A DNA stretch of 64,000 nucleotides from Monodelphis domestica (GCF_027887165.1 NC_077232.1:16565255-16629254); one strand, 5' to 3'. Counted from the first letter of the stretch, positions 10,633-23,455 are shown. The notes: generated from the letters alone by a model not told the origin. A program made the numbers and translations.

Positions 10633-11365
10633 AGAAAGACCTTTTGCAGAAGGTTGGGTCTTGGTTGCTCAGTCTTAAAGGAAGCCATGAAATCCAGGAG
10701 GTTCAAGTGAAGAAGAGCATCCAAGCTTGGAGGATAGTCAGTAAAAAGGCATACAGCCAGAAAAATAGCACATCAAGTTCAAGGAAAGGGAAGGAGACCA
10801 GTGTTGCTGAATCATAAAGTTGCCATCCAAACTTTGAAAATATATAATGAGGGAGAAGGTGCCACCTCTGGAAGTCTCTCAGTCCACTATAAGGCACTTA
10901 GGAAGTTGTTCTTTTACATCAAATTTAATTAAACTGCTTTGCTACTTCCAGTCATCATTCCTACTTCTACCCTTTAGGTTCAAGGAGAATAAGTTCAGTC
11001 CATCTTTCATATGAAAATCCTATCCCTCTTCCTCTTAGTTCTTGACTTCTCTTCCCTAATATGAAAATGTATTTTTCATTTCATGTATTATTTTATATTA
11101 GTGATCTAGAGTTGAAAAGCCCTAAATTAATTCCAATATATTATGGAGAATTACTGTATATTACTGTGTCTAGGGTCTGGGTCAGAGATTCCATATATCT
11201 ATTGTTCTTTTCACATTCTTTGTCCTTAGTAATCCCAAGAAATGTCTTCCTTTTTAACAGAATTTGGTTAATAAATGAAGGGGAGAAGAGTTCTTTTCCT
11301 GCATACATAACAAACTCCTCATCTATCTCTCATGATGGGGAGAAATGGATGGTTTGATAGACTCT

Positions 11366-11575
11366 CTCTTTTTTTTTTTCAAACCATGACCTTCCATCTT
11401 AGAATCAATATTGTGTTTTGGTACCAAATTAGAAGAGCAGTAAGGGATAGGTAATGGGGGTTAAGTAACTTACTCAAGGTCACCTAACTAGAAAGTGTCT
11501 AAGGTCAAATTTGAACCCAGGACCTCCCATCTCTAAACCTGAATCAATCCACTGAGCCACGTAGCTGCACCTAGA
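11366..11575 (-). repeat. tRNA-headed marsupial SINE, diverged
   Basis: All parts of the family are present in antisense, but with more substitutions than its neighbours, so this copy is probably older. From 11575 to 12037 only a stretch near 11890-12000 stands out. It shares wording with 35780-35890 and is probably another old repeat that I cannot name. Confidence 0.85.
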
Positions 11576-12037
11576 CCACTTCTTAATTAGCTATCCACCA
11601 ATTAGAAATGTCTTGGGATATTCAAGGGAAGAGCTGAATAATGAGCTCCTAAAACTATTTATCAAGGTGCCTGATCCAGCTTCCAAGGCTTCCAAGGGCC
11701 ATGGATTGAGAGGACCATGGAAATCTATGTCACTTTATCAGTTATGATGCTGGCCAAACTAATAAACTGATATAATCAATAAATTGATATTCTTATTCAA
11801 AAACCAGTCTCTCAAGATAATTTTAATCATATCACTAAGAATCCCCAATTTCTTCAACAGATTGTCATTTATGGCATGATCACAAGGTCCTTCACCATCC
11901 TAGTTGCTATCCTGTGATTTCCATATTTTCTATGTCCTTTCTAAGATGTGGTACCCAGAAACAGAACATAGACCAGGTCTCCAGATGTGATCTGACCAAG
12001 AAACAATACAAAAACACTATCACTTTCCTAATCCTTA

Positions 12038-13086
12038 TGTAAACCTTAAAATTTCTTAGACTTATGAATGTTGGAAATTTCACCATTGGGAAATTTCATA
12101 CTTGAAAAAATTTCCTACTGATAGTAAGAACTCTATTGGAATGTGAAACTCCTTGGCATGGGAGGATCCTTCTCCTCCCTACTTAAGACTACTTTAGGAC
12201 AGAAACTTTTTGCTAAACAATGGAAAGGGCTTTGACCTATGCTTAAGCATAGAACAGGAAGTTCTTTGAGTCATGATTGATTTTAGAATTGATACAATAG
12301 AGATACTTGGAATGACAGAACCAGGTCTTGGAAACTACAATCTCCACCCTACTCAGAGTAACAGGATTAGGAAGGGCTGCAGCAAAGATCAAGATTTAAT
12401 TATTTGAGAATATGACCTTCAACAGACATGTGCAAAGGGGCAGACCTCTGGGCGGTCCTGGGTTAAGCTAGAGCCACCATTGGCACAGGGGAGACATAGA
12501 CAGTGATTGGTAGATGTGAGAACTAAGGGGAGGGAACTTAGATTGTGGGCTTAAAGATAGTGGGGGTCTGAGGATAGAGGAGGAGGAGGTTTTTCTCTGA
12601 GAGGTGGTTGCTCTGAAGGAGGTCTGAGAGGAGAGAGGTCCTGAAGGGAGAGCTCCTGGAGAGGTCTTGAAGGAGGCTGTGGAAGGAGAACTCAGGAGGA
12701 GTCAGGAGGAGAATTCTCTGGAAACATTTCTTGAAAGGAGGCTCTCTCGAAGGTGGAGCCTGAAGTTGGCATGAGAAGCCTTACCTGAGAGATCTTGGGT
12801 GAGTGATAAAACCAACTAACTGATATATCTCTTAGGACTGAGGTCTAGGCCTTATTGGATTCTTATTCCTTTCTTACTTTCTCTCTTTTTCTATTGATTA
12901 ATCAGTGTATTATAAATTAAATTTCTCTATAAAACCCAGTTGGCTTGGGCATATTCATAAATTGGGAATATATTCCCTGGCGACCATCTTATATTTATAT
13001 AAAACCAAGACAGAGTAGAAAACATATTTCAGCGGTCATAATTGTTATATATATTTCCCTTGCTCCCAAACATTTTAATTATCACA
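12038..13086 (+). mobile_element. Solo LTR, family LTR-A, copy 1
   Basis: This is an LTR-like unit beginning TGTAAACCTTAAAATTTC and ending ATTATCACA. It has a G/A-rich purine block in its middle and an ATAAAACCC motif near the 3' third, followed by CCCTGGCGACC. Two relatives lie in the opposite orientation at 36748-37733 and 41717-42455. No internal retroviral sequence is attached. The flanking bases do not give a clean target duplication. The retroviral class is unresolved. Confidence 0.72.
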
Positions 13087-13580
13087 GTTTAAGGCTCCCA
13101 CTCTCTTATCTACAACTATTTAACACTCAAAACTAATTTAAATCTAACACTTAACAACATGCCTCTCAATGTAGCCCAAGATTCTATCAAAAATTTCTTG
13201 GCTGACATATCTTACTGTTCATTCACATTGAGCTTGTAAAAGAAAAAAAGCATAAAATGCTTTCTAGTCATGCCTCCCTGATCTACTTAATTCAAACACT
13301 TTGAGACCCACTCTTGCTTCAGTGTCTAGGTCAGCACCTCAGACAGCTCCCAGGTCTTCCTTTTTTTTTAAAGTCCAGCCTTCTTTAATTATGATACAAA
13401 TACAAAGAATATTCTTCTGAAACTAACAATACACTTCTAATTACCAGTCCAGAGCATCTTCTATTATAATACACACATCCTGCCCAATGACCAAAAATAG
13501 CAATGCAGAAATAGCAATGGATGTATATATTTAAAACTCAATTGATCTAATTAACTAATCAATGTATCAATTAACTAATC
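13087..13580. other. No gene recognised
   Basis: AT-rich unique-looking sequence with no supported frame, repeat or RNA gene. Confidence 0.4.
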
Positions 13581-13582
13581 AA

Positions 13583-13695
13583 CAAGCATTTATTGACTAG
13601 CTATGTGCCAGACACTGTGCAAGACATTGGAGATACAAAGACAAAAATGAAACAGTCATTGCCTCCAAGCAATTTATATGAGGGAGAAGGGAAGG
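13583..13695 (-). repeat. L2 LINE 3' end, antisense
   Basis: CAACAAGCATTTATTGACT, GTGCCAGACACTGTGCAAG and GATACAAAGACAAAAATG are the antisense form of the L2 terminus. Confidence 0.75.
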
Positions 13696-13739
13696 AAGGG
13701 AAAGAGACACACACAGACAGATGGAGAAAAACCATCCCT

Positions 13740-14175
13740 TTTTCCAACTTTCATTTTTCTGTTAAGGGTGCCATTGTCTTTCCATTCATCCAGCTACACA
13801 AGCTCAAAGTCAGCACTATCCCTCAATTCTCATATCTAACCAGATGCCAAATCCTTTGTATCATCTCTTGAATATGTTCCCTTTTCTTCACTTACAAAGT
13901 CATCACCTCTTGCCTGACCCACTTTGGTAGTCTCTTAATTGTTGTTCCTGATACAAGACTCTTTCTTATGAAACTTATCCTTTACACAACTGTCCAAATG
14001 ATATTCCTGAGTCACAAACCTGACTATGGTACTCCCCTGCTATGAAAGTCCTGCTGGCTCCCTATTGATTAAGATAAAATACAATTCCTTTGCTTGGCAT
14101 TTAAACTCCTTAATGATTTGGTGCTGCCACATTTCTTGGCTTATTGTATATTATCCCCCTTCACACATTCTTTTT
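13740..14175 (+). repeat. L2 LINE, left part, split by L1
   Basis: Sense L2 text (CAGATGCCAAATCCTTTGT, then ACTCCCCTGCTATGAAAG and GATAAAATACAATTCCTTT) runs up to the T-run of the antisense L1. The matching L2 terminus appears on the other side at about 21588-21655, so the L1 probably inserted into this L2. Confidence 0.7.
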
Positions 14176-14721
14176 TTAAACACCTTCCCTACTTTATTTT
14201 TTAATTAATTTATTTAGTCAATTTAGAACATTATTCCTTGGTTACAAGAATCACATTATTTCCCTCCCTCCCCTCCCCTCACCATTCATTCCTGTAGCCA
14301 ATTTCACTGGGTATTACTTGTGTCCCTGATCAGAACCTATTTCCATGTTGTTGGTGTTTCCATTAGGATGTTCATTTAGAGTCTACATCCCCAGACACAT
14401 CCCCTTGACCCATGTATTCAAGCAGTTGTTTTTCTTCTATGTTTCTACTCCCATAGTTTTTCCTCTGAATGTGGATAGTTTTTTCTCAAAGATTCCTCCA
14501 AGTTGTTCAGGATCACTGCATTGCCACTAATGGAGAAGTCCATTACATTCAATTGTACCACAGTGTGTCAGTCTCTGTGTACAATGTTTTCCTGGTTCTG
14601 CTTCTTTCGCTCTGCATCACTTCCTGGAGGTCATTCCAGTCCCCATGGAATTCCTCCACTTTATTATTCCTTTGAGCACAATAGTATTCCATCACCAACA
14701 TATACCACAATTTGTTCAGCC

Positions 14722-15732
14722 ATGAACAAGTGCCACGGACAAGGTCCAGCCTCACTCGCTACTCCAGGGGTTCCCAACAGGTGGCAAAGGATCAGTCAAA
14801 AAATAATAACAAATGGAAGACAGCTGTATCTTTACGGCCATGGGAATGCTTTGCATCTGATAACTGCTCCACCATCCCCAAGCTTGATGTTTACTTTATA
14901 TGCATTTTCTTGGCACACAGATACATTACCTAACACACATGTCCAAATGGAGATAAATGGAAAAGTAAAACATTAACTTTTAACAAATCACTTAATTAAC
15001 GTTCTATATTCTTGTATTGTGATTACAGATTCTTCACAGCACAAAGGTTTCACACAAGATAAATGATTTTGTCACAGGTGGCTTAATTTTCTCACTACCC
15101 TGTGAGGAGTTTTGAGCTTACAAACAATCAAGGAAATTTACTTATTAGAAGTAATCAATCAGAAGTTCTTAAAGACAATTAAACTATCATATCATTGAGG
15201 ATGAGAGGTACTGGGAACACAATTCAGATTTAATATTACACTGATCATTTTTCAGGGTTTACTAGGGAGTTTCTGAGTTACTGGTTTGTGAAATCGAGTC
15301 ACTGAAGTATATTGAAGCTTGGTGTACCTGAATATTTTGTATGGGCCTTTATGATTGATTTGTGTGCTGGCTTCATGAGAATAGGTTTGTGTGAGTGGGA
15401 AAGTTCTGGGCTTGGCCTGTAACTGTGGTTTTACTGGGGATTATGTGTCTAAGTAAAAGTTAAACCATGATAGTCTTTTAGGGATTGGGTTTGAGGGTCT
15501 GATTTTTGGTGATGTTTTGGGAAAGTAGGGTACAGGTATTTTGCTCTTGCATTATTCCTTCTGAAATTAGGGGGAGTGATAATCATGTCAATTCCATAAG
15601 TCAGGGACATTGATGAGAGAGGTCATGCAAAGGGGACTGAGTGGGCAATCACATCTTGCCAAGGGCCACTCTGTGGCCTCCTTAGCTACAACGCATGACT
15701 TTCTCAAGGCATCATGGCCTGATGGCTCCCAA
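14722..15732 (-). mobile_element. LTR-like insert within L1, possibly class II
   Basis: About 1.0 kb interrupts the L1 exactly between the ORF2 text ending TTCAGCCA and resuming ATTCCCCAATTG. On the minus strand it starts TGTTGGGAGCC and ends CACTTGTTCA, so it has the TG...CA form of an LTR, and the start resembles class II (ERV2/IAP-type) LTRs. A TATAAA-like motif lies in its last third on that strand. No clear target duplication is left. It could instead be another retroposon. Confidence 0.4.
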
Positions 15733-17477
15733 CAATTCCCCAATTGAAGGGCATCCCCTCATTTTCCAATTTTTTACCACCACAAAGAACACAGCTATGA
15801 ATATTTTTGTACATGCCTTTATCCTTATTATCTCTTTGGGGTACAAACCCAGCAGTGCTATGGCTGGATCAAAGGGCAGGCAGTCTTTTATTGCCCTTTG
15901 GGCATAGATCCAAATTGCCCTCCAGAATGGTTGGACCAATTCACAACTCCACCAGCAATGCATTAATGTCCCAACTTTGCCACATCCCCTCCAGCATTCA
16001 TTACTTTCCTTTGCTATCATGTTAACCAATCTGATAGGTGTGAGGTGATACCTCGGAGTTGTTTTGATTTGCATCTCTCTGATTGTAAGAGATTTATAAC
16101 ACTTTTTCATGTGCTTATTAATGGTTTTTATTTCTTTAACCGAAAATTGCCTATTCATGTCCCTTGCCCTTTTATCTATTAGAGAATGGCTTGATTTTTT
16201 GTACAATTGATTTAGCTCTTTTTAAATTTGAGTAATTAGACCTTTGTCAGATGTTTTTGTTTCCCAGTTGGTTGCTTCCCTTCTAATTTTGGTTGCATTG
16301 GTTTTGTTTGTACAAAACTTTTTTAATTTAATGTAATAAAAATTATTGATTTTACATTTTGTGATTTTTTTCTAACTCTTGCTTGGGTTTAAAGTCTTTC
16401 CTTTGCCAAAGATCTGACATGTATACTATTCTGTGTTTACCCAATTTTCTTATAGTTTCTTCTTTATATTCAAGTCATTCACCCATTCTGAGTTTATCTT
16501 GATGTAGGGTGTGAGATGTTGATCCAAACTTAATCTCTCTCATACTATCTTCCAATTTTCCCGGCAGGTTCTATCAAATAGTGGGTTTTGGTCCCAAAAG
16601 CTGGGATCTTTGGGCTTATCATAGACTGTCTTGCTGAGGTCACTTACCCCAACTCTATTCCACTGATCCTCCTTTCTGTCTCTTAGCCAGTAACAAATTG
16701 TTTTGATGACCACTACTTTATTGTATAGTTTGAGATCTGAAACTGCAAGGCCTCCTTCCTTCACATTTTTTTTTCATGACTTCCCTGGATATCCTTATTC
16801 TTTTGTTCTTACAAATGAACTTTGTTGTGGTTTTTTCAAATTCAGTAAAAAAGTTTTTTGGTAGTTCAATGAGTATGGCACTAAATAAGTAAATAAGTTT
16901 GGGTAGGATGGTCATTTTTATTATGTTGGCTCATTCTACCCATGAGCAGTGGATGTTTTTCCAGTTTTTTAGATCTAGTTTAAATTGTGTGGAGAGTGTT
17001 TTGAGGTTGTGTTCATATAGTTTCTGTGTTTGTCTTGGCAGATAGATTCCTAAGTATTTTATATTGTCTAGGGTGATTCTAAATGGAATTTCTCTTTCTA
17101 ATTCTTGCTGCTGAGATGTGTTAAAGATATATTAAAATGCTGATGACTTATGGGGGTTTCTTTTGTATCCTGCAACTTTGCTAAAGTTGTTGATTATATC
17201 GACTAGCTTTTTGGTTAATTCTCTGGGGTTCTTTAAGTAGACCATCATTTCATCTGCAAAGAGTGATAACTTGCTCTCCTTATTGCCTATTTTAATACCT
17301 TCAATTTCTTTTTCTTCTCTAATTGCTATATCTAGTGTTTCTAGTACAATGTTAAATAATAAAGGTGATAATGGGCATCCTTGTTTCACTCCTGATCTTA
17401 TTGGGAAGGCTTCTAGTTTGTCCCCATTGCAGATGATGTTTGCTGATGGGTTTAGATATATACTGTTTATTATTTTT

Positions 17478-17564
17478 GTACATTTAGGGTACATCAATAG
17501 ATGATAATGCACAAAGACAATTGTCATTCTCGGTCACTGAGAGACTACCACTATACTATATGTC
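17478..17564 (+). mobile_element. Short RTE-like 3' fragment inserted in L1 ORF2
   Basis: This 87-base insert lies in the L1 reverse-transcriptase region and is bracketed by the perfect 10-base repeat TATTATTTTT (17468-17477 and 17565-17574). It contains CACAAAGACAATTGTCAT and ends in an ACTACCACTATACTATA tail, matching the 3' end of the element at 33586-34162. Confidence 0.75.
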
Positions 17565-20500
17565 TATTATTTTTAGGAAAGTCCCTTCTATTCCTATGCT
17601 TTCTAGTGTTTTCAATAAGAATGAGTGTTGTATTTTGTCAAAGGCTTTTTCTGCATCTATTGAGATAATCATGTGTTTTTGTCAGTTTGCTTGTTAATAT
17701 GGTCAATTATGTGGATGGTTTTCCTAATATTGAACCATCCTTGCATTCCTGGTATGAATCCTACATGGTCATAGTGAATAATCCTCATGATCACTTGCTG
17801 GAGTCTTTTTGCTAGTATGCTATTTAAGATTTTTGCATCTATGTTCATTAAAGAGATTGGTCTATAGTTTTCTTTCTCTGTTTTTGACCTGCCTGGCTTT
17901 GTAATCAGTACCATATTTGTGTCCTAAAAGGAATTTGGTAGAACTCCTTCTTTGCTTATTTTGTCAAATAGTTTGTATAATATTGGGATTAGTTGTTCTT
18001 TGAATGTTTGATAAAATTCATTTGTGAATCTATCTGGAACTGGGGATATTTTCTTAGGGAGTTCTTTGATGGCTTGTTCCATTTCTTTTTCTGATATGGG
18101 GTTGTTTAGGTAGTCTATTTCTTCCTCTGTTAGTCTAGGCAATTTATATATTTTTTAAATATTCATCCATATCCCCTAGATTGCAATATTTATTGCCATG
18201 TAATTGGGCATAATAATTTTTAATGATTGCCTTAATTTCCTCTTCATTACAGGTGAGGTCTCCCTTTTCATCTTGAATACTATCAATTTGGTTTTCTTCT
18301 TTCCTTTTTTTAATTAGATTGACCAGTACTTTGTCTATTTTATTTGTTTTTTCAAAGTACCAGTTTCTAGTCTTATTTATTAAATCAATAGTTCTTTGAT
18401 GTTCAATTTTATTAATTTCATCTTTGATTTTTAGAATCTCTAATTTAGTCTTCATCTGAGAATTTTTAATTTGTTCATTTTCTAGTTTTTTAATTTGCAT
18501 GCCCAATTCATTGGCCTCTGCCCTCTCTAATTTGTTAATATATGAACTCAAGGATATGAATTTCCCCCTGAGTACTGCTTTGGCTGCATCTCACAGATTT
18601 TGAAAGGATGTCTCATTATTGTCATTTTCTTCAATGAAGTTATTAATTGTTTCTATGATTTGTTCTTTAACTAACCTATTTTGGAGAATTGTGTTGTTTA
18701 ATTTCCAATTAATTTTTGATTTGCCTCTCCATGTACCCTTACTAATTATCATTTTCATTGCATTGTGATATGAGAAAGTTGCATTTATTGTTTCTGCTCT
18801 TTTGCACTTGTTTGAAATGTTTTTATGCCCTAATACATGGTCAATTTTTGTGAATGTACCATGTGCTGCTGAAAAGAAGATGTATTCCTTTTTGTCCCTA
18901 TTTATTTTTCTCCACATATCTACTAACTCTAATTTTTCTAAGATTTCATTCACTTTTCTTACTTCTTTCTTATTTTTTGGTTTAATTTTTCTATTTCTGA
19001 TAGAGGAAGGTTCAGGTCTCCCTCTAGTATAGTTTTTCTATCTATTTCATCCTTGAGCTCCACTAGTTTCTCCTTTAAGAATTTGGATGCTATGCCATTT
19101 GGTGCATACATGTTGAGTACTGATATTTCCTCATTGTCTGTACTGCCTTTTATCAGGTTTTTTTTTTTAACTTCCCTATCTCTTTTAACTAGATCTATTT
19201 TTACTTTGGCTTTATCAGATATCATGATTGCAACTCCTGCCTTCTTTTTATCAGTTGATGCCCAATATATTTGGCTCCATCCTCTTACTTTTACCCTATG
19301 CATGTCTGCCTTCTTCATGTGTGTTTCTTGTAGACAGCATATGGAAAGGTTTTGGATTCTAATCTACTCTGCTATTCACTTGCATTTTATGGGTGAGTTC
19401 ATTCCATTCACATTCAGAGTTATGATTACCAGCTGTGTATTTCCCAGCATTTTGATTTCTACTCCTAGTCCTGCCTTTTCATCTTTCACTATTTCCTTCT
19501 ACACCAATGTTTTGTTTTTAATCAGTCCCCCTAATTCCCACCCTTATTTTAATTCCCTTTCTACCCCCTCCCTTCTTATTCCCCCCCTTATTTTCCCTGT
19601 AGTCTTTCTTAAACTACCCCCCCACCCTCTTCCTCCCTTGTACTGCTTCCCTCTCCACCAGTCCATTTGTTACCCTTCTACTTCCCTAAAGGATGCAAAT
19701 ATATTCTCTTCCCCAGTGGATTGGATTATTCTTCCCTCTTTGAGTCAATTTCAATGCATGTAAGAGTTGAGTATTTCCTATCTCCAACCACTTTACCCTT
19801 TAATGTATTGATGTTATCCCCCCTCCCTCCATGAGCTTCTTTGTGACATATAAATTTTCCCCCTTTTGTTTCTTTTCCCATTTCTTTTAGTATTAAACTC
19901 TTTTTTAACTCTAGTTGTGTGTATATACATATATTTATGCATACATATATCTATATACATATTTATGTCTTAGCATTTCATCCAATACAGCTTGTCACTG
20001 CTCCCTCTAAGTAATTCTTCTAGCTGCCCAGGTGATAATAACAATTTTTAAGAGTTGTCAATGACCTCTTTTCTTATAGGGATACATATCGTTTTAACTT
20101 ATTGGGTCTCTTAAAAAAAGTTTTTTTCTTTTTGTTTTCTTATGTTTTTTCTTTTTTTCCTCTTTTTTAATTACCCTTTGATGATTCTCTTGAGTTCTGT
20201 GCTTGGGCATCAAATTTTCTGTTCAGGTCTTGTCTTTTCTTTACAAATGCTTGGAATTCTTCTATTTCATTAAATGACCATACTTTCCTCTATAAGAATA
20301 TAGTCAGTTTTGCTGGGTATTTGATCCTTGGTTGTAGATCTAGTTCCCTTGCTTTCTGGAATATCATATTCCATGCCTTTCAGACCTTCAGTGTAGATGC
20401 AGCCAGATCCTGTGTTAATCTCACTGTGATTCCATGGTATCTGAATGACTTCTTCTTAGCAGCTTGTAATATTTTTTCCTTGGTCTGATAGTTCTTGAAT

Positions 20501-20575
20501 TTGGCTAGGTGTTGTCAGTTGGGGGTTAAGTACAGGAGGTGATCTATGGATTCTTTCAATCTCCACTTTTCCCTC

Positions 20576-21333
20576 TTATTCTAGAATATTGGGGCAGTTT
20601 TCTTGGATAAGTTCCTGTAGTATGATATCCAGGCTTTTTCTTTTGTCATGGTCTTCTGGTAGACCAATGATTCTTAAATTGTCTCTCCAGGAACAATTTT
20701 CTAAATCTTCTGTTTTGTGAATGAGGTGCTTCATATTTTCCTCAATTTTTTTCATTCTTTTGATTTTGTTGTATAGTGTACTGCTGCCTTGTGAAGTCAC
20801 TTGATTCTAGTTTTTGTATTCTGGTTCTTAAAGACTGGATTTCATCCCTGGCTTTTTGGTCATCTTTCTCATTCTGTTCTGATTTTCTTTGGAGGTCATT
20901 TTTCATCCTCTTTGCCTCCACTTTCATCTTCTTTGCCTCATTTTCAAGCTGGTTGATTTTGGCTTTCAAGACACTATTTTCTTGTTTTAGTTCAAGTGCC
21001 TCTGTTTCCAGATGACTTATCTTAGTTTTTAAGTTCTTTTCCCAGTTGTCTTCAGCCTCTTTTAATTGTGTTTTGAATTGTATTTTGTGTTCTTCCAGAG
21101 CCTGTATCCAATTTGCTGAGTTTTCTGTTTTTTGTTTTTTTGCTTGATGTTCCCTCATCCTTCTCTGTTCCATTTGCTCTCTGTTCATTGCCTATATAGG
21201 AGCTGTTGATTGTAATTTCTTTTTTCTTTTTTGGTTGTTTGCTCATATTTACCCCTTCTTTACTCCCTGCAGTTGCCTGAGCTCTTGCTCTTCTCATTTT
21301 TTTGTGGTTTTGGGCTTTTCTTTCCACCTTCAC
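20576..21333 (-). pseudogene. L1 ORF1 remnant
   Basis: This is the RNA-binding ORF1 protein of the L1 above, read on the minus strand. The basic N-terminus lies at about 21270-21150 in one frame. The coiled coil (EALELKQENSVLKAKINQLE and further heptads) is in a second frame at 21188-20742, and the start of the RRM-like domain (WRDNLRIIGLPED) is in a third stretch at 20800-20576. A frame change follows a lysine/threonine-rich run near the N-terminus. Family knowledge: ORF1 proteins form trimers through this coiled coil and package L1 RNA. Because of the frame changes this copy would not make a full protein. Near-identical N-terminal segments recur at 22590-23033 and, more diverged, at 24710-25097 on the plus strand. 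Confidence 0.85.
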
Positions 21334-21587
21334 CCTTGGAATTTTGTCAGTAAATCTCTCAGTGCAGTCTGTGGGGGAGGGGTGTTGGAGCTTGAGTTTC
21401 CCTGCCCTCTGAAAGCTTTGAATGGATTAAGTCCTGCTGGATTGCTAGATGTGCCCTGAGGCCAAAACCTCAGGAAGTGGAGTGGAGGGGGCAATATGGA
21501 GTGTCTCCACTGTTGCAACTGCTGCCCACTCTGCACTCTGAGTTTCTTCTCTATCTGCTTCCCCACTTTCTGTGTTGGAAGCTCTGA

Positions 21588-21655
21588 GCCTTACATCCCC
21601 AATATCTAATGCAGTGTCTGGCAATTAATGGTCATGGGCACTTCAATAAATCCTT
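21588..21655 (+). repeat. L2 LINE terminus, right part of split copy
   Basis: CTTACATCCCCAATATCTA, then CAGTGTCTGGCAATTAATG and CAATAAATCC form an L2 3' end immediately beyond the L1. Confidence 0.65.
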
Positions 21656-21869
21656 TTTTTGATTAATTTATTGATGAGCAAACAGAGCCTTAAAAAGTCA
21701 GTAAGGAAACTAGAACTAGAGTTCATATTTTCTAACTTCCAGTTTGATATTGATGTCATTTGTTGTTACAATCAGCTCTTATGCAGAAAAATGACCCTGA
21801 TATTGTCTAATGACATTCTCAACAAGATCAGAAGTTGCTGTCCTAGAAGGTGAGCATCCTTTTTATTTT

Positions 21870-22575
21870 TTAACATTTTTTCAATTTAATTTAATTTTAA
21901 TGTATTTTTTACATGTGAGTACACTTTTCAATTATTGTTTTCTTACCTTTTGCTTTCCATATTCTCTCCCTCCTTTCCATCCTTCCTCCTTACTCAAGGT
22001 GGCAGGTAATATGATATGTATTGTACATATGTTATTATATTATACATATCCAAGTTCATCATGGTGTGAAAAAGGAAATGTATCATTTACACTAGGGGAA
22101 AATCCATGAAGGAAATAAAATGAAAAATGATATGCTTCAATCTGCATTCAGATTTCATCAGTTCTTTCTATGGTGTTGGTTAGCTTTTTTCATCACGAAT
22201 GCATTGCAGTTATCATGGATCTTTGCATTGCTATTAATCGTAAATTCATTCACAGTTGGTCATTGAACATTATTGCTGTTACTGTGTACCACATTCTCCT
22301 GTTTCTGCTCATTTCACTTTGCATCTGTTCATATAAGTCTTTCTAGTTTGTTAGTGTTTTTTGATAATTGTCTTGTTTGTCATTTCATATGGCACAATAG
22401 TATTCCATTACAATCATATACCACAACTTTTTCAGCCATTCTTCAGTTTGTGGAATATACCTGAGTTTCCAGCTCTTTGCTACTACAAAAAGAGCTGTTA
22501 CTACAAGTAGGTCATTTTCTCCTATCTTTCATCTCTTTGGGATACAAACCTAGCAGTGGCATTGTTGAGGCTAAG
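21870..22575 (-). repeat. L1 LINE 3' end, antisense
   Basis: An antisense L1 3' UTR and ORF2 C-terminal region, with GGCACAATAGTATTCCATT, TTCAGCCATTCTTCAG and GATACAAACCTAGCAGTGG. It is more diverged than the L1 at 14-21 kb. It ends directly against a plus-strand L1 5' piece. Confidence 0.85.
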
Positions 22576-22589
22576 GGTATGGCCTTTTG

Positions 22590-23033
22590 GGCATGGTTCT
22601 GCACTGAGAGATTTACTGACAAAATTCCAAGGGTGAAGGTGGAAAGAAAAGCCCAAAACCACAAAAAAATGAGAGGAACAAGAGCTCAGGCAACTGCAGG
22701 GAGTAAAGAAGGGGTAAATATGAGCAAACAACCAAAAAAGAAAAAAGAAATTACAATCAACAGCTCCTATATAGGCAATGAACAGAGAGCAAATGGAACA
22801 GAGAAGGATGAGGGGACATCAAGCAAAAAAAAAAAACAGAAAACTCAGCAAATTGGATACAGGCTCTGGAAGAACACAAAATACAATTCAAAACACAATT
22901 AAAAGAGGCTGAAGACAACTGGGAAAAGAACTTAAAAACTAAGATAAGTCATCTGGAAACAGAGGCACTTGAACTAAAACAAGAAAATAGTGTCTTGAAA
23001 GCCAAAATCAACCAGCTTGAAAATGAGGCAAGG
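22590..23033 (+). repeat. L1 5' UTR/ORF1 start, sense
   Basis: Nearly identical to the reverse complement of about 20930-21370. It contains MSKQPKKKKEITINSS and the start of the ORF1 coiled coil, then stops inside ORF1 at GAAAATGAGGCA. With the L1 at 14-21 kb it forms an inverted repeat with a spacer of about 1.2 kb. It lies head-on to the antisense L1 3' end on its left, so it may be a 5'-inverted L1 or two insertions. Confidence 0.88.
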
Positions 23034-23274
23034 GAGATGATAATTTTTCATAACAGGTTAGGAATTGAAGGAATCAGTCAGGCTTTGTCAAAATGGCAAC
23101 AGAATCTCTGGTCACATTAGTTCAGTCATCCACCTAATTAAAAAAACACACACAGGTGATACACATTCACAAATCATTCAAACTATTTAAAATGTTGATT
23201 GTTAGTTTTTAGATAATCTAACCAATAACCGTGTGTAAACACTCCTAAATGATGAGACACTGGGGTCATAGAAT

Positions 23275-23455
23275 CTTCCAATTTTTTAAAGTTGGAATTA
23301 TCTAGTTCATAATCATTTTATAAATAAGGAGCTTGAAAGCAAGAAAAAGTAAATGATTTGCCCAAGATCAAATAGAAAATTCATGCCAGATCTAGGATTT
23401 GAATTTAGGACTACTGCTTCCAAGTCCAGAATTATTTCCATTATCCTAGTGTGGA
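23275..23455 (-). repeat. MIR-type SINE, antisense
   Basis: TTTATAAATAAGGAGCTTG, GATTTGCCCAAGATCAAAT and CTAGGATTTGAATTTAGGA follow antisense MIR order. 23460-23860 shows nothing I can name. Confidence 0.7.

Larger units (their letters stand above)
14176..21580 (-). mobile_element. Nearly full-length L1 LINE, decayed
   Basis: The element reads on the minus strand from a partial 5' UTR near 21580 to a 3' UTR and T-run near 14176. ORF1 is at about 20200-21270: a basic start (MSKQPKKKKEITINSS), a long coiled coil rich in Glu/Lys heptads, then the NLRIIGLPE start of the RRM-like domain. ORF2 lies at about 15733-19500 plus 14500-14721. It has endonuclease text near 19318-18590, RT with the [10 protein letters not shown] motif and a palm box reading FADE instead of FADD, and the C-terminal Cys-rich part. 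Several frameshifts and stops split both frames, so it cannot move by itself. It carries two inserts, described separately. Confidence 0.93.

Noticed and set aside
19053-19763. Plus-strand frame of 236 residues with hydrophobic stretches
   Set aside because: It is the antisense of L1 ORF2 and the inter-ORF region, where long chance frames are common.
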